Shown piece by piece: positions 49,606 through 58,514 of a stretch of DNA of 64,000 nt. The notes below the pieces were generated by a model. It was not told the origin of the DNA, did not search any database, and saw nothing but the letters and a program-made list of their open reading frames with translations. This stretch comes from Aurantiacibacter suaedae (GTDB lineage: Bacteria; Pseudomonadota; Alphaproteobacteria; Sphingomonadales; Sphingomonadaceae). The DNA lies in NCBI RefSeq assembly GCF_005434915.1, contig NZ_SKCG01000002.1, forward strand, positions 124,948 through 188,947, in the 5' to 3' direction. Both the position numbers and the translations under genes were made by a program. Position 1 is the first letter of the stretch; each line of letters starts with the position of its first letter.

Positions 49606-50127
49606 TTACCAATCGACCTTGTCACCGGCCTTGATGCCCAGTTCCGCCGCACGCCCGCCATTAAGTTCGAGCACCGCGCCCGCTGGCCCAGCCGAAGGAA
49701 CCGACGCTTCCGAATAGGGCACGGCATTGGCGGCCACGTTGAGGATACGCCGATCCGGCCCGATGAAGATGATGTCGAGCGGGATCACGGTGTTGCGCAT
49801 CCAGAAGCTCGATTCGCGCGGATTATCCTCGCGCGGGAAGATCATGCCTTCGTCCGCGCCCATTTCGGTGCGGAACATCAGGCCGCGCGCCTGCTCGGCA
49901 GCACTCGCCGCAACCTCGACGTGGAACTCGTGGCGGGTGCCGTCCGCGGTGGTGACAGTGAGCGGGATGACCGCAAGACCCGATTCCGCATGGACCTGCG
50001 GCGCGGCGGCGCTGGCCGGCGCGCTCTCGGTGGCACCCGATGGAGAACAGGCCGCCAGCGCCAGAACGCCAAGACCTGCCGCAAGAGCCTTCGCCAGAGT
50101 TCGTTCACGCAGTGTCATCGTCATCAT
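49606..50127 (-). CDS. DUF192 lipoprotein
   Basis: A predicted lipoprotein of 173 aa: GVLALAACSPSG carries the lipobox. The DUF192 core contains FHVEVAASAAEQARGLMFRT, MIFPREDNPRESSFWMRNT and LDIIFIGPDRRI. Function unknown. Starts at 50127, 50124 and 50118 are all possible. It overlaps the recX end by 23 bp. Confidence 0.9.
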   Translation of the reverse strand: MMTMTLRERTLAKALAAGLGVLALAACSPSGATESAPASAAAPQVHAESGLAVIPLTVTTADGTRHEFHVEVAASAAEQARGLMFRTEMGADEGMIFPREDNPRESSFWMRNTVIPLDIIFIGPDRRILNVAANAVPYSEASVPSAGPAGAVLELNGGRAAELGIKAGDKVDW

Positions 50128-50686
50128 CTTCCAGTTCTTCGGCCCATTCGCGCGCGCTCTCGGGGCTGGTCAGCTCGACCAGCAGGCGCGCGTGAGCGAA
50201 GGAATGTCCTGCGCGCAGCATGGCTGCAAGCTGTTTCTCGCGTCGTGCCTGATCGGGCGCCTCGAGGGCGAACGGGCCGAACCGCCGCTTCTCGGCCAGC
50301 CGCAGGGCCGCGCGCCGCGCCGCCGCCTCTCCCGGAGAAGCCGCTTCGCGCAAGGTCTCGCCAATGCCCGCCTGCCGCAAGGCCTCGCCCACCCGCCGCG
50401 CGCCATATCCGCGCGCCAGCAAGCCCTCGCTGCGGGCGCGCGCATAGGCCTCGTCGTCAACGTAGCCACGGCTGACAAAGTCGGCCACCAGAGCGGGAAT
50501 ATCTGGCGCGGCTTCGCCCTCGTCCCACCCGCGCTCGCGCAGTTTGCGTGCCAGATAGGCCTCCAGCTTGCCGCTCGATGTGGCGAAACGGGCGACGTAA
50601 TTCATCGCCAATTCACGCAATTGCGCCGAGTCTAACGGCTTTCGTCGCCTGACTTGCCTAACATTTGGTTGTTCACTATCCCGCAT
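50105..50686 (-). CDS. recX: RecX-family regulatory protein
   Basis: A 193-aa RecX-like protein that in the family inhibits RecA filament growth. It has the tandem three-helix pattern: LAMNYVARFATSSGKLEAYL, LVADFVSRGYVDDEAYARAR, then GYGARRVGEALRQAGI. An acidic tail (EELEDDDDD) closes it. RecA is not nearby. The stop overlaps the start of the DUF192 gene. Confidence 0.88.
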   Translation of the reverse strand: MRDSEQPNVRQVRRRKPLDSAQLRELAMNYVARFATSSGKLEAYLARKLRERGWDEGEAAPDIPALVADFVSRGYVDDEAYARARSEGLLARGYGARRVGEALRQAGIGETLREAASPGEAAARRAALRLAEKRRFGPFALEAPDQARREKQLAAMLRAGHSFAHARLLVELTSPESAREWAEELEDDDDDTA

Positions 50687-50825
50687 TTCGCCATATTAGT
50701 GCCACACTTGCCCTGAAATGAAAAAATTTGCTGCGGGGTCGGTTAGTCCGGCGCCGCGTTTTTGGATATGGGAAGCGCCGCAAGAGCGCAGGCAGAGACA
50801 AACAAAAGGGTAGCCCTTAGAAAAT

Positions 50826-52553
50826 ATGACCGAGCTTGTTCCCACGCCCAACGACTGCGCTCAGCCGCGTCGGCGTTCCGACTTTGCGACCTTCTGCGAA
50901 GCCGTCGACTACGCGGCGCAGAGCGAAAAGGGCCTCAATTTCCACGATGCGCGGGGCACGCTGGAGCGCGTCTATCCCTACCGCGAAATGCGGGAGGATG
51001 CGCTGGGCCACGCCCGGCGGCTGATCGGCATGGGCATCGGCAAGGGCGACCGGGTGGCGCTGATCGCCGAGACCGGGCCTGAATTCGCCTCGCTGTTCTG
51101 CGGTTGCATCTATGCCGGTGCCTGGCCGGTGCCGCTGCCGTTGCCCACCACCTTCGGCGGCAAGGGCAGCTATATCGACCAGCTCGGCGTGCAGCTTGAA
51201 AGCGCCGATCCGGCAATATTGCTCTATCCGCCCGAAATCGCCGAGATGACGGCAGCGGCGGCGGAAAAGCAGGGCTGTACGGGCATGGACTGGGATACTT
51301 TCACCCAGCGCGATGCGCCGGACGCGGAACTGCCCGAGGCCGATCCGGAAGATATCTGCTACCTGCAGTATTCCTCTGGCTCGACCCGTTTCCCGCAGGG
51401 CGTTGCCGTTACCCACCGCGCCTTGCTGCATAACCTTTATGGCCATGCCACAGCGATGGACATCGGCCAGAACGACCGCGTGGCGAGCTGGCTGCCGTGG
51501 TATCACGACATGGGTCTCGTCGGTTGCTTCCTGTCGCTGGTCGCCAATCAGGTCAGCGTTGACTATCTCAAGACCGAGCACTTCGCGCGCCGTCCGCTGG
51601 CCTGGCTCGATCTGATCAGCCGCAATCCGGGCACCACGCTCAGCTATTCGCCCACCTTCGGCTACGACATCTGCGCCCGCCGCATTTCGAGCCAGAGCAA
51701 TGTGGCCGAACGCTTCGACCTCTCGCGCTGGCGGCTCGCTGGCAACGGGGCCGACATGATCCGGCCCGACGTGATGCAGAACTTCGTCAACGCCTTTGCC
51801 GATGCCGGGTTCAAGGCCAGCGCCTTCACCCCGTCCTATGGCCTTGCCGAGGCGACGCTCGCGGTCACCGTGATGCCGCCGGGTGAAGGCATCCGCGTCG
51901 AGCTGGTCGAGGAAGAGCGACTGTCGGGCACCAAGCGCGACCTGTCGCGTCCGGCCCGCTATCGCGCGATCGTGAACTGCGGCAAGGCCCTGCCCGACAT
52001 GGACGTCGAAATCCGCGGCGAGAATGGCAAGTCGAAGAAGGATCGTCAGATCGGCAAGGTCTGGTGCCGTGGCCCCAGCGTCATGCATTCCTACTTCCGC
52101 AATCAGGAAGCGACCGACGAGTGTCTGGTCGATGGCTGGCTCGACACAGGTGACATGGGCTACATGGCCGATGGCTACCTGTTCATCGTCGGCCGCGCCA
52201 AGGACATGATCATCATCAACGGCAAGAACCACTGGCCGCAGGATATCGAGTGGGCGGTGGAGCAGCTTCCCGGCTTCAACCACGGCGACATCGCCGCCTT
52301 CTCGGTCGAAACCGAGAACGGCGAGGAAGCGCCTGCGGTGCTGGTGCATTGCCGCGTGTCCGACCCGGAGGAGCGCGTCCGCCTGCGCGACGAGATCGCC
52401 GACAAGGTGCGCGCGATCACCGGCATGAACTGCGTGGTGGAACTGGTGCCGCCGCGCACGTTGCCGCGCACGTCTTCGGGCAAGCTCAGCCGTGCGAAGG
52501 CGCGCAAGATGTATCTGTCGGGCGAAATCTCCCCGCTCGATCTGGCGGCTTAG
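50826..52553 (+). CDS. Fatty acyl-AMP ligase (FAAL-type AMP-dependent synthetase)
   Basis: A 575-aa adenylating enzyme that activates a fatty acid as acyl-AMP, usually for transfer to an acyl carrier protein. The P-loop-like motif reads YLQYSSGSTRFPQGV, followed by the SWLPWYHDMGLVG block and the PSYGLAEATLAV block typical of FAALs. DGWLDTGDMGYMADGYLFIVGRAKDMIIINGKN is split across the A8 hinge, and the C-terminal Lys is in SSGKLSRAKARK. No ACP or polyketide gene is next to it. AAGGG-TAG-CCCTT upstream (50806-50818) could fold over the ribosome-binding site. Confidence 0.9.
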   Translation: MTELVPTPNDCAQPRRRSDFATFCEAVDYAAQSEKGLNFHDARGTLERVYPYREMREDALGHARRLIGMGIGKGDRVALIAETGPEFASLFCGCIYAGAWPVPLPLPTTFGGKGSYIDQLGVQLESADPAILLYPPEIAEMTAAAAEKQGCTGMDWDTFTQRDAPDAELPEADPEDICYLQYSSGSTRFPQGVAVTHRALLHNLYGHATAMDIGQNDRVASWLPWYHDMGLVGCFLSLVANQVSVDYLKTEHFARRPLAWLDLISRNPGTTLSYSPTFGYDICARRISSQSNVAERFDLSRWRLAGNGADMIRPDVMQNFVNAFADAGFKASAFTPSYGLAEATLAVTVMPPGEGIRVELVEEERLSGTKRDLSRPARYRAIVNCGKALPDMDVEIRGENGKSKKDRQIGKVWCRGPSVMHSYFRNQEATDECLVDGWLDTGDMGYMADGYLFIVGRAKDMIIINGKNHWPQDIEWAVEQLPGFNHGDIAAFSVETENGEEAPAVLVHCRVSDPEERVRLRDEIADKVRAITGMNCVVELVPPRTLPRTSSGKLSRAKARKMYLSGEISPLDLAA

Positions 52554-52613
52554 CCCTTTCGGCCCACCCCCTCCCGATGCTAGGCGCTTCGCGATCTTAG
52601 TGACCAGAGGGAT

Positions 52614-53591
52614 ATGAGGCAGATGGACAAAACATACCGTCTTTCGCGGCGCGCATTCGGCGCTGGACTGCTTGGCGCGGGTATCGCGGGAGCATCTCCG
52701 GCGCAGGCGCAGTTCGGCGGCTTGGGCAATCTCGTGCGGTCGGTGACGAAAGAGATCGGGCTCGATCGCGTGTTCGGCGGTGACGAGCCGATCACCACCA
52801 ACCTCGCCGACGCGGTGTGGGGCAATCCCGCGCTTGACGGGGTGGACCCGCCGCTAGCCCCTGCGCAGATGACCTCGCTCGAACGCACAGCCGAAGGCGG
52901 TTTTGTGCTGCAACCGGGATACTGGCAGTTCACCGCGCAAAGCTATTGCCTTCACGCGGGCACGCATGGCCCGGGCGGCGGCGATGGCTATCTCTATGCA
53001 CCGCTTGAAGGTTCGCGCGAAGAGGCGATCCGCGACATCCTGCGCAACTCGGTGCAGAATCCCCAGATCGAGCAGCACGATATCCAGACGCTGATCTGGG
53101 CGATTCTCGCCCGCGCCAAGTTCGAGGACCTCAGCAACGAGCACAAGCTGGTGGCAGCGCAACTGCTGAGCCAGCGGCAGCTCGCTACGCTTAACCGCTC
53201 GGCGCTCGATCTGGTGCCATCGGGCGCGATGAGCAGCCTCATGGGCGAAGTCCCCGCCCCTCTGCGCACGGTGTTCCGGGCCGAGGCGGAGCTTCGCAAC
53301 GGACTGGCTGGCGGAGCAAGCTACTCCGAGCTTGAGAGCATCGCCGTGCTGACCGGCGCAGTGCCGCTGGGCGAAGGCAGCATTGCCGTGCCTGCAGGCC
53401 GCTGGAGCGACCACCCCGACGGCTACCGCATTCGCTTCTACCCCTCAGGATACAGCCGAACCGAAGTGCATATCTGGTGCGAGGACGGCAGCGCGGGCGT
53501 GGGCAAAGCCTTCGATCCGAGCGTGCAGGTCGCCGTACCCGGCAACACCGCCCGTCAACGCCTCGCCCAGTCGGGCCGCGAGCGGGTCTAG
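52614..53591 (+). CDS. Tat-type exported protein of unknown function
   Basis: A 325-aa protein, not recognised. The N-terminus has LSRRAFGAGLLGAGIAG followed by AQA, which looks like a twin-arginine signal peptide. The mature part is globular with no repeats, with QPGYWQFTAQSYCLHAGTHG near residue 100. RYPSGY- and WCEDGS-like segments occur near the end. AGAGGG lies just upstream of the ATG at 52614, with a second ATG at 52623. The preceding acyl-AMP ligase ends 60 bp upstream on the same strand, so the two may be cotranscribed. Confidence 0.75.
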   Translation: MRQMDKTYRLSRRAFGAGLLGAGIAGASPAQAQFGGLGNLVRSVTKEIGLDRVFGGDEPITTNLADAVWGNPALDGVDPPLAPAQMTSLERTAEGGFVLQPGYWQFTAQSYCLHAGTHGPGGGDGYLYAPLEGSREEAIRDILRNSVQNPQIEQHDIQTLIWAILARAKFEDLSNEHKLVAAQLLSQRQLATLNRSALDLVPSGAMSSLMGEVPAPLRTVFRAEAELRNGLAGGASYSELESIAVLTGAVPLGEGSIAVPAGRWSDHPDGYRIRFYPSGYSRTEVHIWCEDGSAGVGKAFDPSVQVAVPGNTARQRLAQSGRERV

Positions 53592-53989
53592 ATCAGCAGC
53601 AGCGCCACGATAATGGCGAGCAAGGCCAGTATCCCCACGGCCCAGACCAGCGTACGCACCTTGGGGATGCCCGCCCAATAGAGCGGTAGGTAAATCGCCC
53701 GCGCCGCCAGCCACACCCATGCGGCCACGCCGATAAGGCTGGAGCCCTGGCCATAGATGTTGCCCACCAGCAGCGCGATGATCGCAATCGGATAGGTTTC
53801 AAGGAAGTTGTCGCGCGCCCGTTCGAGCCGGGCGGCAATATCATTCAGCGGCGGCAGATCCTCGTCGCGCGCGCCCATGTTCCAGTCTGTGCCGTACTGC
53901 TTCGTCTTGAAGCGGATCGCCAGCATAATGTGCGCGAGCAGCAGCAGCGTGGACAGCAGGAGGACGGTAATCTCGCTCGACAAGTTCAT
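53588..53989 (-). CDS. MAPEG-family membrane protein
   Basis: A 133-aa protein with four hydrophobic segments, resembling the MAPEG family (eicosanoid/glutathione metabolism type): NLSSEITVLLLSTLLLLAH, RLERARDNFLETYPIAIIAL with the family RxxxN(F/H)xE pattern, and AARAIYLPLYWAGIP. The start at 53989 is chosen because it gives a normal length and overlaps the stop of the upstream DUF389 gene by one base. Enzymatic activity in bacteria is mostly unknown. Confidence 0.85.
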   Translation of the reverse strand: MNLSSEITVLLLSTLLLLAHIMLAIRFKTKQYGTDWNMGARDEDLPPLNDIAARLERARDNFLETYPIAIIALLVGNIYGQGSSLIGVAAWVWLAARAIYLPLYWAGIPKVRTLVWAVGILALLAIIVALLLI

Positions 53990-55566
53990 TAGTCCATATC
54001 CCACACCACGCTCACCGTGCCATAGCCGGTGCCGCTCGTCTCGCTGCTTGCGGCAACGCCATCCTCGGCCAGAGCCTTGCGCACGTCCTCGACCGCATCG
54101 GCGGGGCCGGTTAGCCGAATTGGCAGGCCCTTGCGCCGCTGCGCCCACTCGACCAGCGCCAAGGCCTTGCGCCCGTCGCTGGTGAGGGTGTGCGATACGC
54201 CGACATCGGTCTCCACTTCCTGAAAGCCGATGCTTGGCAAGGCCAGCGGTGGCGGTTCGAAGCGGATATCCCAGGCCGGTTCGGTGGCGTCGATCCGGCG
54301 CTCCAGCTCGGCATAGGCGGCAAGGTTCGCACCGTCGAGCGGGCGCGCCCGGACCATCGCGCGGCGGTTATCGCGGTCCACCGTCACCTGATCGGTGGGC
54401 ACGCCTGCGAGCAAGGCCAGTCGCTCGGCGATCACGCCTGCCGTTTCCAGGCTTTCTGCCTCACGCTCGCGGCCTTCGCCAAGCTGCGCCAGCTCAGCCT
54501 CGCGCGCGTCGGAGCTCTGGATTTGCAGAATGGTGACCGAGACCGGCCGCCCCAGCCGCGATTCGAGCTGGCGCGCCGCATTGCTCTCGACCTCGGCCCG
54601 GTCGAACAGCTCGTTGGTGTAGACCGTGGCCGATACCTGCACAGCGCCGGTCGCAAACTCGACCTTGGGATCGACGTCCTCGGCCTTGCCTTCGAACACG
54701 GTGCCGATCTCGTCGCGGATCACGCGCTGGGCCTGCGTTTCCCAGGCGATGGTCTGCAACGACAGGCCGAGCGGAACGGCCAGCACCACAAGAGCCACGA
54801 TCATGCCCACGCTCTGCAACTGCGAGCCGCGCTCCGACAGGCTGGAGGAAAAACCATAGGCGCGCGCCATCGCCGTAGCGGTGAGCGCGATGGCCGTGAG
54901 GTTGGTGACGAACAGCAGCAGCGCGCCCGAGAACACCGTCCAGTTGAAGGTCGCAAGGCCGAAGCCGACCACCGCCAGCGGCGGCATCAAGGCGGTGGCG
55001 ATGGCCACGCCCACGATGGTGCCCTCGCGCCCGCGTATCATCGCATAGGCACCGGCAATGGCGGAGAAGATCGCCACCAGCAGATCGAACAGGTTCGGCC
55101 GGGTGCGCGCCGCGATCTCGCTGGTCACGTTCTGCAAAGGGGACATGAACACCACCACGGCGCAGAACATGATGGCAAAGCCGGTGCCGATAGCGAGGCT
55201 CCTGACCGACTGGCGCAGCCATTTGTAGTCGCCGATGGCAAGCGAGAAGCCCACGCCCATGATCGGGTCCATCAGCGGCGAAAGCAGCATGGCGCCGATC
55301 ACGACCGCAGGCGAACTTAGCAGCAGGCCGAGAATCGCGATGCCTGCCGACATGCTGACCATCAGCAGATACCGCCCGGTGAGCGCGCATTCGGCGCGCC
55401 GCTTGGCGATCACCCCCGCCTGATCGACCGTGCCGCTGGCCTGGGTGCGCCACCAGGTCTTGAAGGTGTCCCACACATGTATGAGACTGGGGGCGTGGCT
55501 CGATGGGGAACCGGGGCTGGCGGAGGGCGCCTTCTCTGAAGCAGGGCTTGTGCTCTCGGGTTGCAT
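53989..55566 (-). CDS. DUF389 membrane protein
   Basis: A 525-aa inner-membrane protein. The first ~65 residues are Ser/Pro-rich and cytoplasmic. The DUF389 core has about six helices with SMSAGIAILGLLLSSPAVVI, GAMLLSPLMDPIMGVGFSLA and ATALMPPLAVVGFGLA. The C-terminal 250 residues are soluble and contain a BON/OmpA-like region near the end. Function unknown. The ATG at 55566 is preferred over a TTG at 55572. Confidence 0.87.
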   Translation of the reverse strand: MQPESTSPASEKAPSASPGSPSSHAPSLIHVWDTFKTWWRTQASGTVDQAGVIAKRRAECALTGRYLLMVSMSAGIAILGLLLSSPAVVIGAMLLSPLMDPIMGVGFSLAIGDYKWLRQSVRSLAIGTGFAIMFCAVVVFMSPLQNVTSEIAARTRPNLFDLLVAIFSAIAGAYAMIRGREGTIVGVAIATALMPPLAVVGFGLATFNWTVFSGALLLFVTNLTAIALTATAMARAYGFSSSLSERGSQLQSVGMIVALVVLAVPLGLSLQTIAWETQAQRVIRDEIGTVFEGKAEDVDPKVEFATGAVQVSATVYTNELFDRAEVESNAARQLESRLGRPVSVTILQIQSSDAREAELAQLGEGREREAESLETAGVIAERLALLAGVPTDQVTVDRDNRRAMVRARPLDGANLAAYAELERRIDATEPAWDIRFEPPPLALPSIGFQEVETDVGVSHTLTSDGRKALALVEWAQRRKGLPIRLTGPADAVEDVRKALAEDGVAASSETSGTGYGTVSVVWDMD

Positions 55567-55688
55567 TCGCAACCGTTAGCGCGGAAAATCAGGCAGGTCC
55601 AAGAGTTGCAATACCGGGAATTCTTGAAAGCCCTGTCTTATACTCCTAATACAGTAATGATCGAACCCAAGGGAAGGTGTGAGAGCCG

Positions 55689-56891
55689 ATGGCTACGAGC
55701 GACGAAACGATGACCGCCAGCAAGCTGGAGCTTACTCCGCCCGACCCCGTGCCCAGCGTCGCGCCTACCAAGGCCGCCGGGCTGGTGCCGGTGGATGAGG
55801 AGAAGAAGACCGCGCTGCAGGAGAAGGTCGAAGGTTTCGTGAGCGAGCTGATCGCGCTGGATGCCAATTCGCCCGATTTCGGCAAGAAGGTCGATCAGAT
55901 CACCAACATGGGCCGCAAGGAAATCATGGCCGCGAGCCAGATGTCCAACCGCTTCCTCGATCGGCCGGTGCGCGCGATGGATCAGGATACGGGCGTGGGC
56001 GCCGACCTTACCGAGCTGCGCCGCACGGTGGAGGATCTCGATCCGGGCCGCCGCGGCAAGATGACCGGGCGCAAGTTCCTTGGCATCATCCCGTTCGGCA
56101 ACAAGCTGAAGAACTATTTCGACAGCTACACCTCCGCGCAAAGCCACATCCAGTCGATCCTCGCCCGCCTTTCCAGCGGCAAGGACGAGCTGTTGATGGA
56201 CAATGCCGCCATCGACGTGGAGCGGCAGAAGCTGTGGGAGGCGATGGGCAACCTGGAGCAAATGATCCACATCGCCAAGTCGCTCGACACCCGGCTGGAA
56301 GAAGAGGCCGCCAATCAGGACAGCGTCGATCCGGCCAAGGCCAAGGCGATCCGCGAGACCGCGCTGTTCTATGTCCGCCAGCGCACGCAGGACCTGCTCA
56401 CGCAGATGGCGGTGAGCGTGCAGGGCTATCTCGCGCTCGATCTGGTGAAGAAGAACAATGTCGAGCTGGTGAAGGGCGTCGACCGCGCGAGCACCACCAC
56501 CGTGGGCGCGCTGCGCACCGCCGTCACCGTCAGCCAGGCGATGACGAACCAGAAGCTGGTGCTCGATCAGATTACGGCTTTGAACACCACCACGGCTGGC
56601 ATCATCGATTCGACCGGGCAGATGCTGCGCGACAACACCGGCCGCATTCACGAACAGGCCGCTTCGAGCACGATCCCGATGGAGACGCTGCAACGCGCGT
56701 TCCAGAACATCTATGATACGATGGACGAGGTCGACAACTTCAAGCTGCGCGCACTCGATTCGATGAAGCAGACGGTCGATACGCTTTCGGGCGAAGTCGA
56801 GAAGTCGAAGGGCTATATCGCCCGCGCCGAGGGGCAGGCCCAAGCGGCGCAGCAGGTGCAGGACAGCGGCATCCTGAGCCTAGAGAGCTGA
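55689..56891 (+). CDS. TelA-family (toxic anion resistance) protein
   Basis: A 400-aa, largely helical cytoplasmic protein of the TelA/YaaN family, linked by name to tellurite resistance, exact function unknown. Family blocks: ELRRTVEDLDPG, KFLGIIPFGNKLKNYFDSYTS, MDNAAIDVERQKLWEAMGNL and TTVGALRTAVTVSQAMTNQ. Length is typical. It is followed at 13 bp by an XpaC-like gene, as in Bacillus subtilis where xpaC lies beside yaaN. Confidence 0.92.
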   Translation: MATSDETMTASKLELTPPDPVPSVAPTKAAGLVPVDEEKKTALQEKVEGFVSELIALDANSPDFGKKVDQITNMGRKEIMAASQMSNRFLDRPVRAMDQDTGVGADLTELRRTVEDLDPGRRGKMTGRKFLGIIPFGNKLKNYFDSYTSAQSHIQSILARLSSGKDELLMDNAAIDVERQKLWEAMGNLEQMIHIAKSLDTRLEEEAANQDSVDPAKAKAIRETALFYVRQRTQDLLTQMAVSVQGYLALDLVKKNNVELVKGVDRASTTTVGALRTAVTVSQAMTNQKLVLDQITALNTTTAGIIDSTGQMLRDNTGRIHEQAASSTIPMETLQRAFQNIYDTMDEVDNFKLRALDSMKQTVDTLSGEVEKSKGYIARAEGQAQAAQQVQDSGILSLES

Positions 56892-56904
56892 GCGCGCCGA
56901 GCCG

Positions 56905-57711
56905 ATGAGCGACCTCACCCATCAGTCAGACCATATCGTGCGCTCCGCAGGCAATGCGCTTGCGCATCAGCGCGCGGGCGGACGGCGACGGAGGAACTCG
57001 GTCGGCCTAGCCTCGGCGCGGCTGAAGAAGCAGCATGTGGTGAAGAAGGTCGTGCGGCTGTTTGTCGCCATCGTCGCTATTCTGGTGGCGGCGGGTGTGG
57101 CGGGGGCGATCCTCAACGGGATTGGGTTCTACGGGGTGATGCTAACGGTGCTGGCCATGGTCGTGGCGGCCTTCGTACTCGCCCGCTATCCACGCCTGAA
57201 AACACCGCGCCGCGCCGACCTCAAGACGCCCGACGTGAAGCAACTGGTTGCCCGCACCGAGCTGTGGCTCGAACATCAGCGCGACGCCCTGCCAGGGCCT
57301 GCCGCCAGCCTCGTCAACGATATCGGTGTCCAGCTTGACGAGCTGCAGGTCCAGCTTGGCGCAGTCGATCAGAACCATCCCACCGCCGCGCAGATCCGCA
57401 AGCTGGTTGGCGAAGACCTGCCCGAGATGATCGACGGTTTCCGCCGCATTCCGCAGCGGCTGCGCGATGAACAAAGCAACGGCACCACGCCCGCGCGCCA
57501 GCTTGAGGAAGGCCTGCGCGTGATCGGCGGCGAACTCGATTCGATCAATCGCCAGCTCGCTCAAGGCTCGCTTGACGACCTCGCAATTCGGGGGCGTTAT
57601 CTTGAATACAAGTATGGTGCCGGAATCGATGGCGACAGCGGAGTGCCGCTTGGCGATCAGGGCTCTGGCGTGCCTTTGCCCGAGTTCAGCAAGCAGGAGA
57701 GCAAGAGCTGA
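56905..57711 (+). CDS. XpaC-like membrane protein (5-bromo-4-chloroindolyl phosphate hydrolysis family)
   Basis: A 268-aa protein with a basic N-terminus and two transmembrane segments at about 50-95 (VVRLFVAIVAILVAAGVAGA and VMLTVLAMVVAAFVLARYPR). A helical cytoplasmic domain follows with DVKQLVARTELWLEHQRDAL. The call rests mostly on the layout, a pair of helices followed by a coiled domain beside TelA, since I cannot verify the family by search. The stop overlaps the next start as TGATG. Confidence 0.6.
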   Translation: MSDLTHQSDHIVRSAGNALAHQRAGGRRRRNSVGLASARLKKQHVVKKVVRLFVAIVAILVAAGVAGAILNGIGFYGVMLTVLAMVVAAFVLARYPRLKTPRRADLKTPDVKQLVARTELWLEHQRDALPGPAASLVNDIGVQLDELQVQLGAVDQNHPTAAQIRKLVGEDLPEMIDGFRRIPQRLRDEQSNGTTPARQLEEGLRVIGGELDSINRQLAQGSLDDLAIRGRYLEYKYGAGIDGDSGVPLGDQGSGVPLPEFSKQESKS

Positions 57712-58019
57712 TGCGGCTGGCCCTACCCCACCATCTCACCCGCGACGAAGTGCGCCGCCGCCTGCGCGAAAACTCGCACCGGATTGGCGACAACATCCCG
57801 CTCGCCATGGTCGAAGTGACCACCAGCTGGCCGAGCGAAGATCGCATGGCGCTCGCCATCGGCGCGATGGGTCAGATAATTAACGGCCATGTCGATATCG
57901 AGGATGCCGAAGTGGTGTTCACGGTCGAACTGCCCGGTGCGCTCGCCTTCGTCGAGCCGATGGTGGAAATGGCGATCCGCGCTCAGGGCCCGAGTTTGCT
58001 CAAACCGCCGAACGGCTGA
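57711..58019 (+). CDS. Polyhydroxyalkanoate-system/PHA granule-region family protein
   Basis: A 102-aa small protein matching the PHA_gran_rgn pattern: LTRDEVRRRLRE at the N-terminus, NGHVDIEDAEVVFTVELPG and LKPPNG at the end. The role in PHA granules is by family name only. It is translationally coupled to the XpaC-like gene. Confidence 0.8.
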   Translation: MRLALPHHLTRDEVRRRLRENSHRIGDNIPLAMVEVTTSWPSEDRMALAIGAMGQIINGHVDIEDAEVVFTVELPGALAFVEPMVEMAIRAQGPSLLKPPNG

Positions 58020-58023
58020 GCCC

Positions 58024-58488
58024 TCAGAGATTGCGGTGCAGTTCGAGGTAGCTTTCGGGGATCCGCAACGCCTCGGTTGCCTCCCGGGTTTCGCGCAGGA
58101 ACAGCAGCAACGCCAGCATCAGCAGCCCGATCGCGAACATGAAGGTGATCGCCGCCGCCGCGTTAAGCCCGGCATGAGCGAAGCCCTCGATGAACAGCAG
58201 CGCCACCGTAAGGCCGATTGAAAGGCCAGAGGACACCAACAGGCGCATGGCCCGGCCGATGATGAGGATACGGTTGTTGGTCATGCGAATCTCGCGCACG
58301 ACCAGATCATGCTCGTCGCCCTCGGTTTCGGTGAACAAGCCCTGCAAGGTGCGCGAGCGATCAACCACGCGCCCCAAGCGGCTGGAAAGGATGTTCAGGA
58401 TATTGCCGATGGCCACCAGCACGAACACCGGCGCCAGCGCCAGCTGGATCGTCTGGACGATCATCGCATCGCTTTCCACCGTCGGCAT
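58024..58488 (-). CDS. DUF2721 membrane protein
   Basis: A 154-aa protein with three hydrophobic segments: LALAPVFVLVAIGNILNILS, RLLVSSGLSIGLTVALLFIE and AAAITFMFAIGLLMLALLLF. The family motif region RLGRVVDRSRTLQ lies after the first segment. AAAGGA is 7 nt upstream of the start. It is convergent with the PHA-region gene. Function unknown. Confidence 0.9.
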   Translation of the reverse strand: MPTVESDAMIVQTIQLALAPVFVLVAIGNILNILSSRLGRVVDRSRTLQGLFTETEGDEHDLVVREIRMTNNRILIIGRAMRLLVSSGLSIGLTVALLFIEGFAHAGLNAAAAITFMFAIGLLMLALLLFLRETREATEALRIPESYLELHRNL

Positions 58489-58514
58489 CGTTCATCCTTT
58501 CCGATCCGGGCGCC

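Noticed and set aside
54190-55320. 376-aa plus-strand open frame opposite the DUF389 gene
   Set aside because: His/Arg-rich shadow of a well-supported membrane protein gene.
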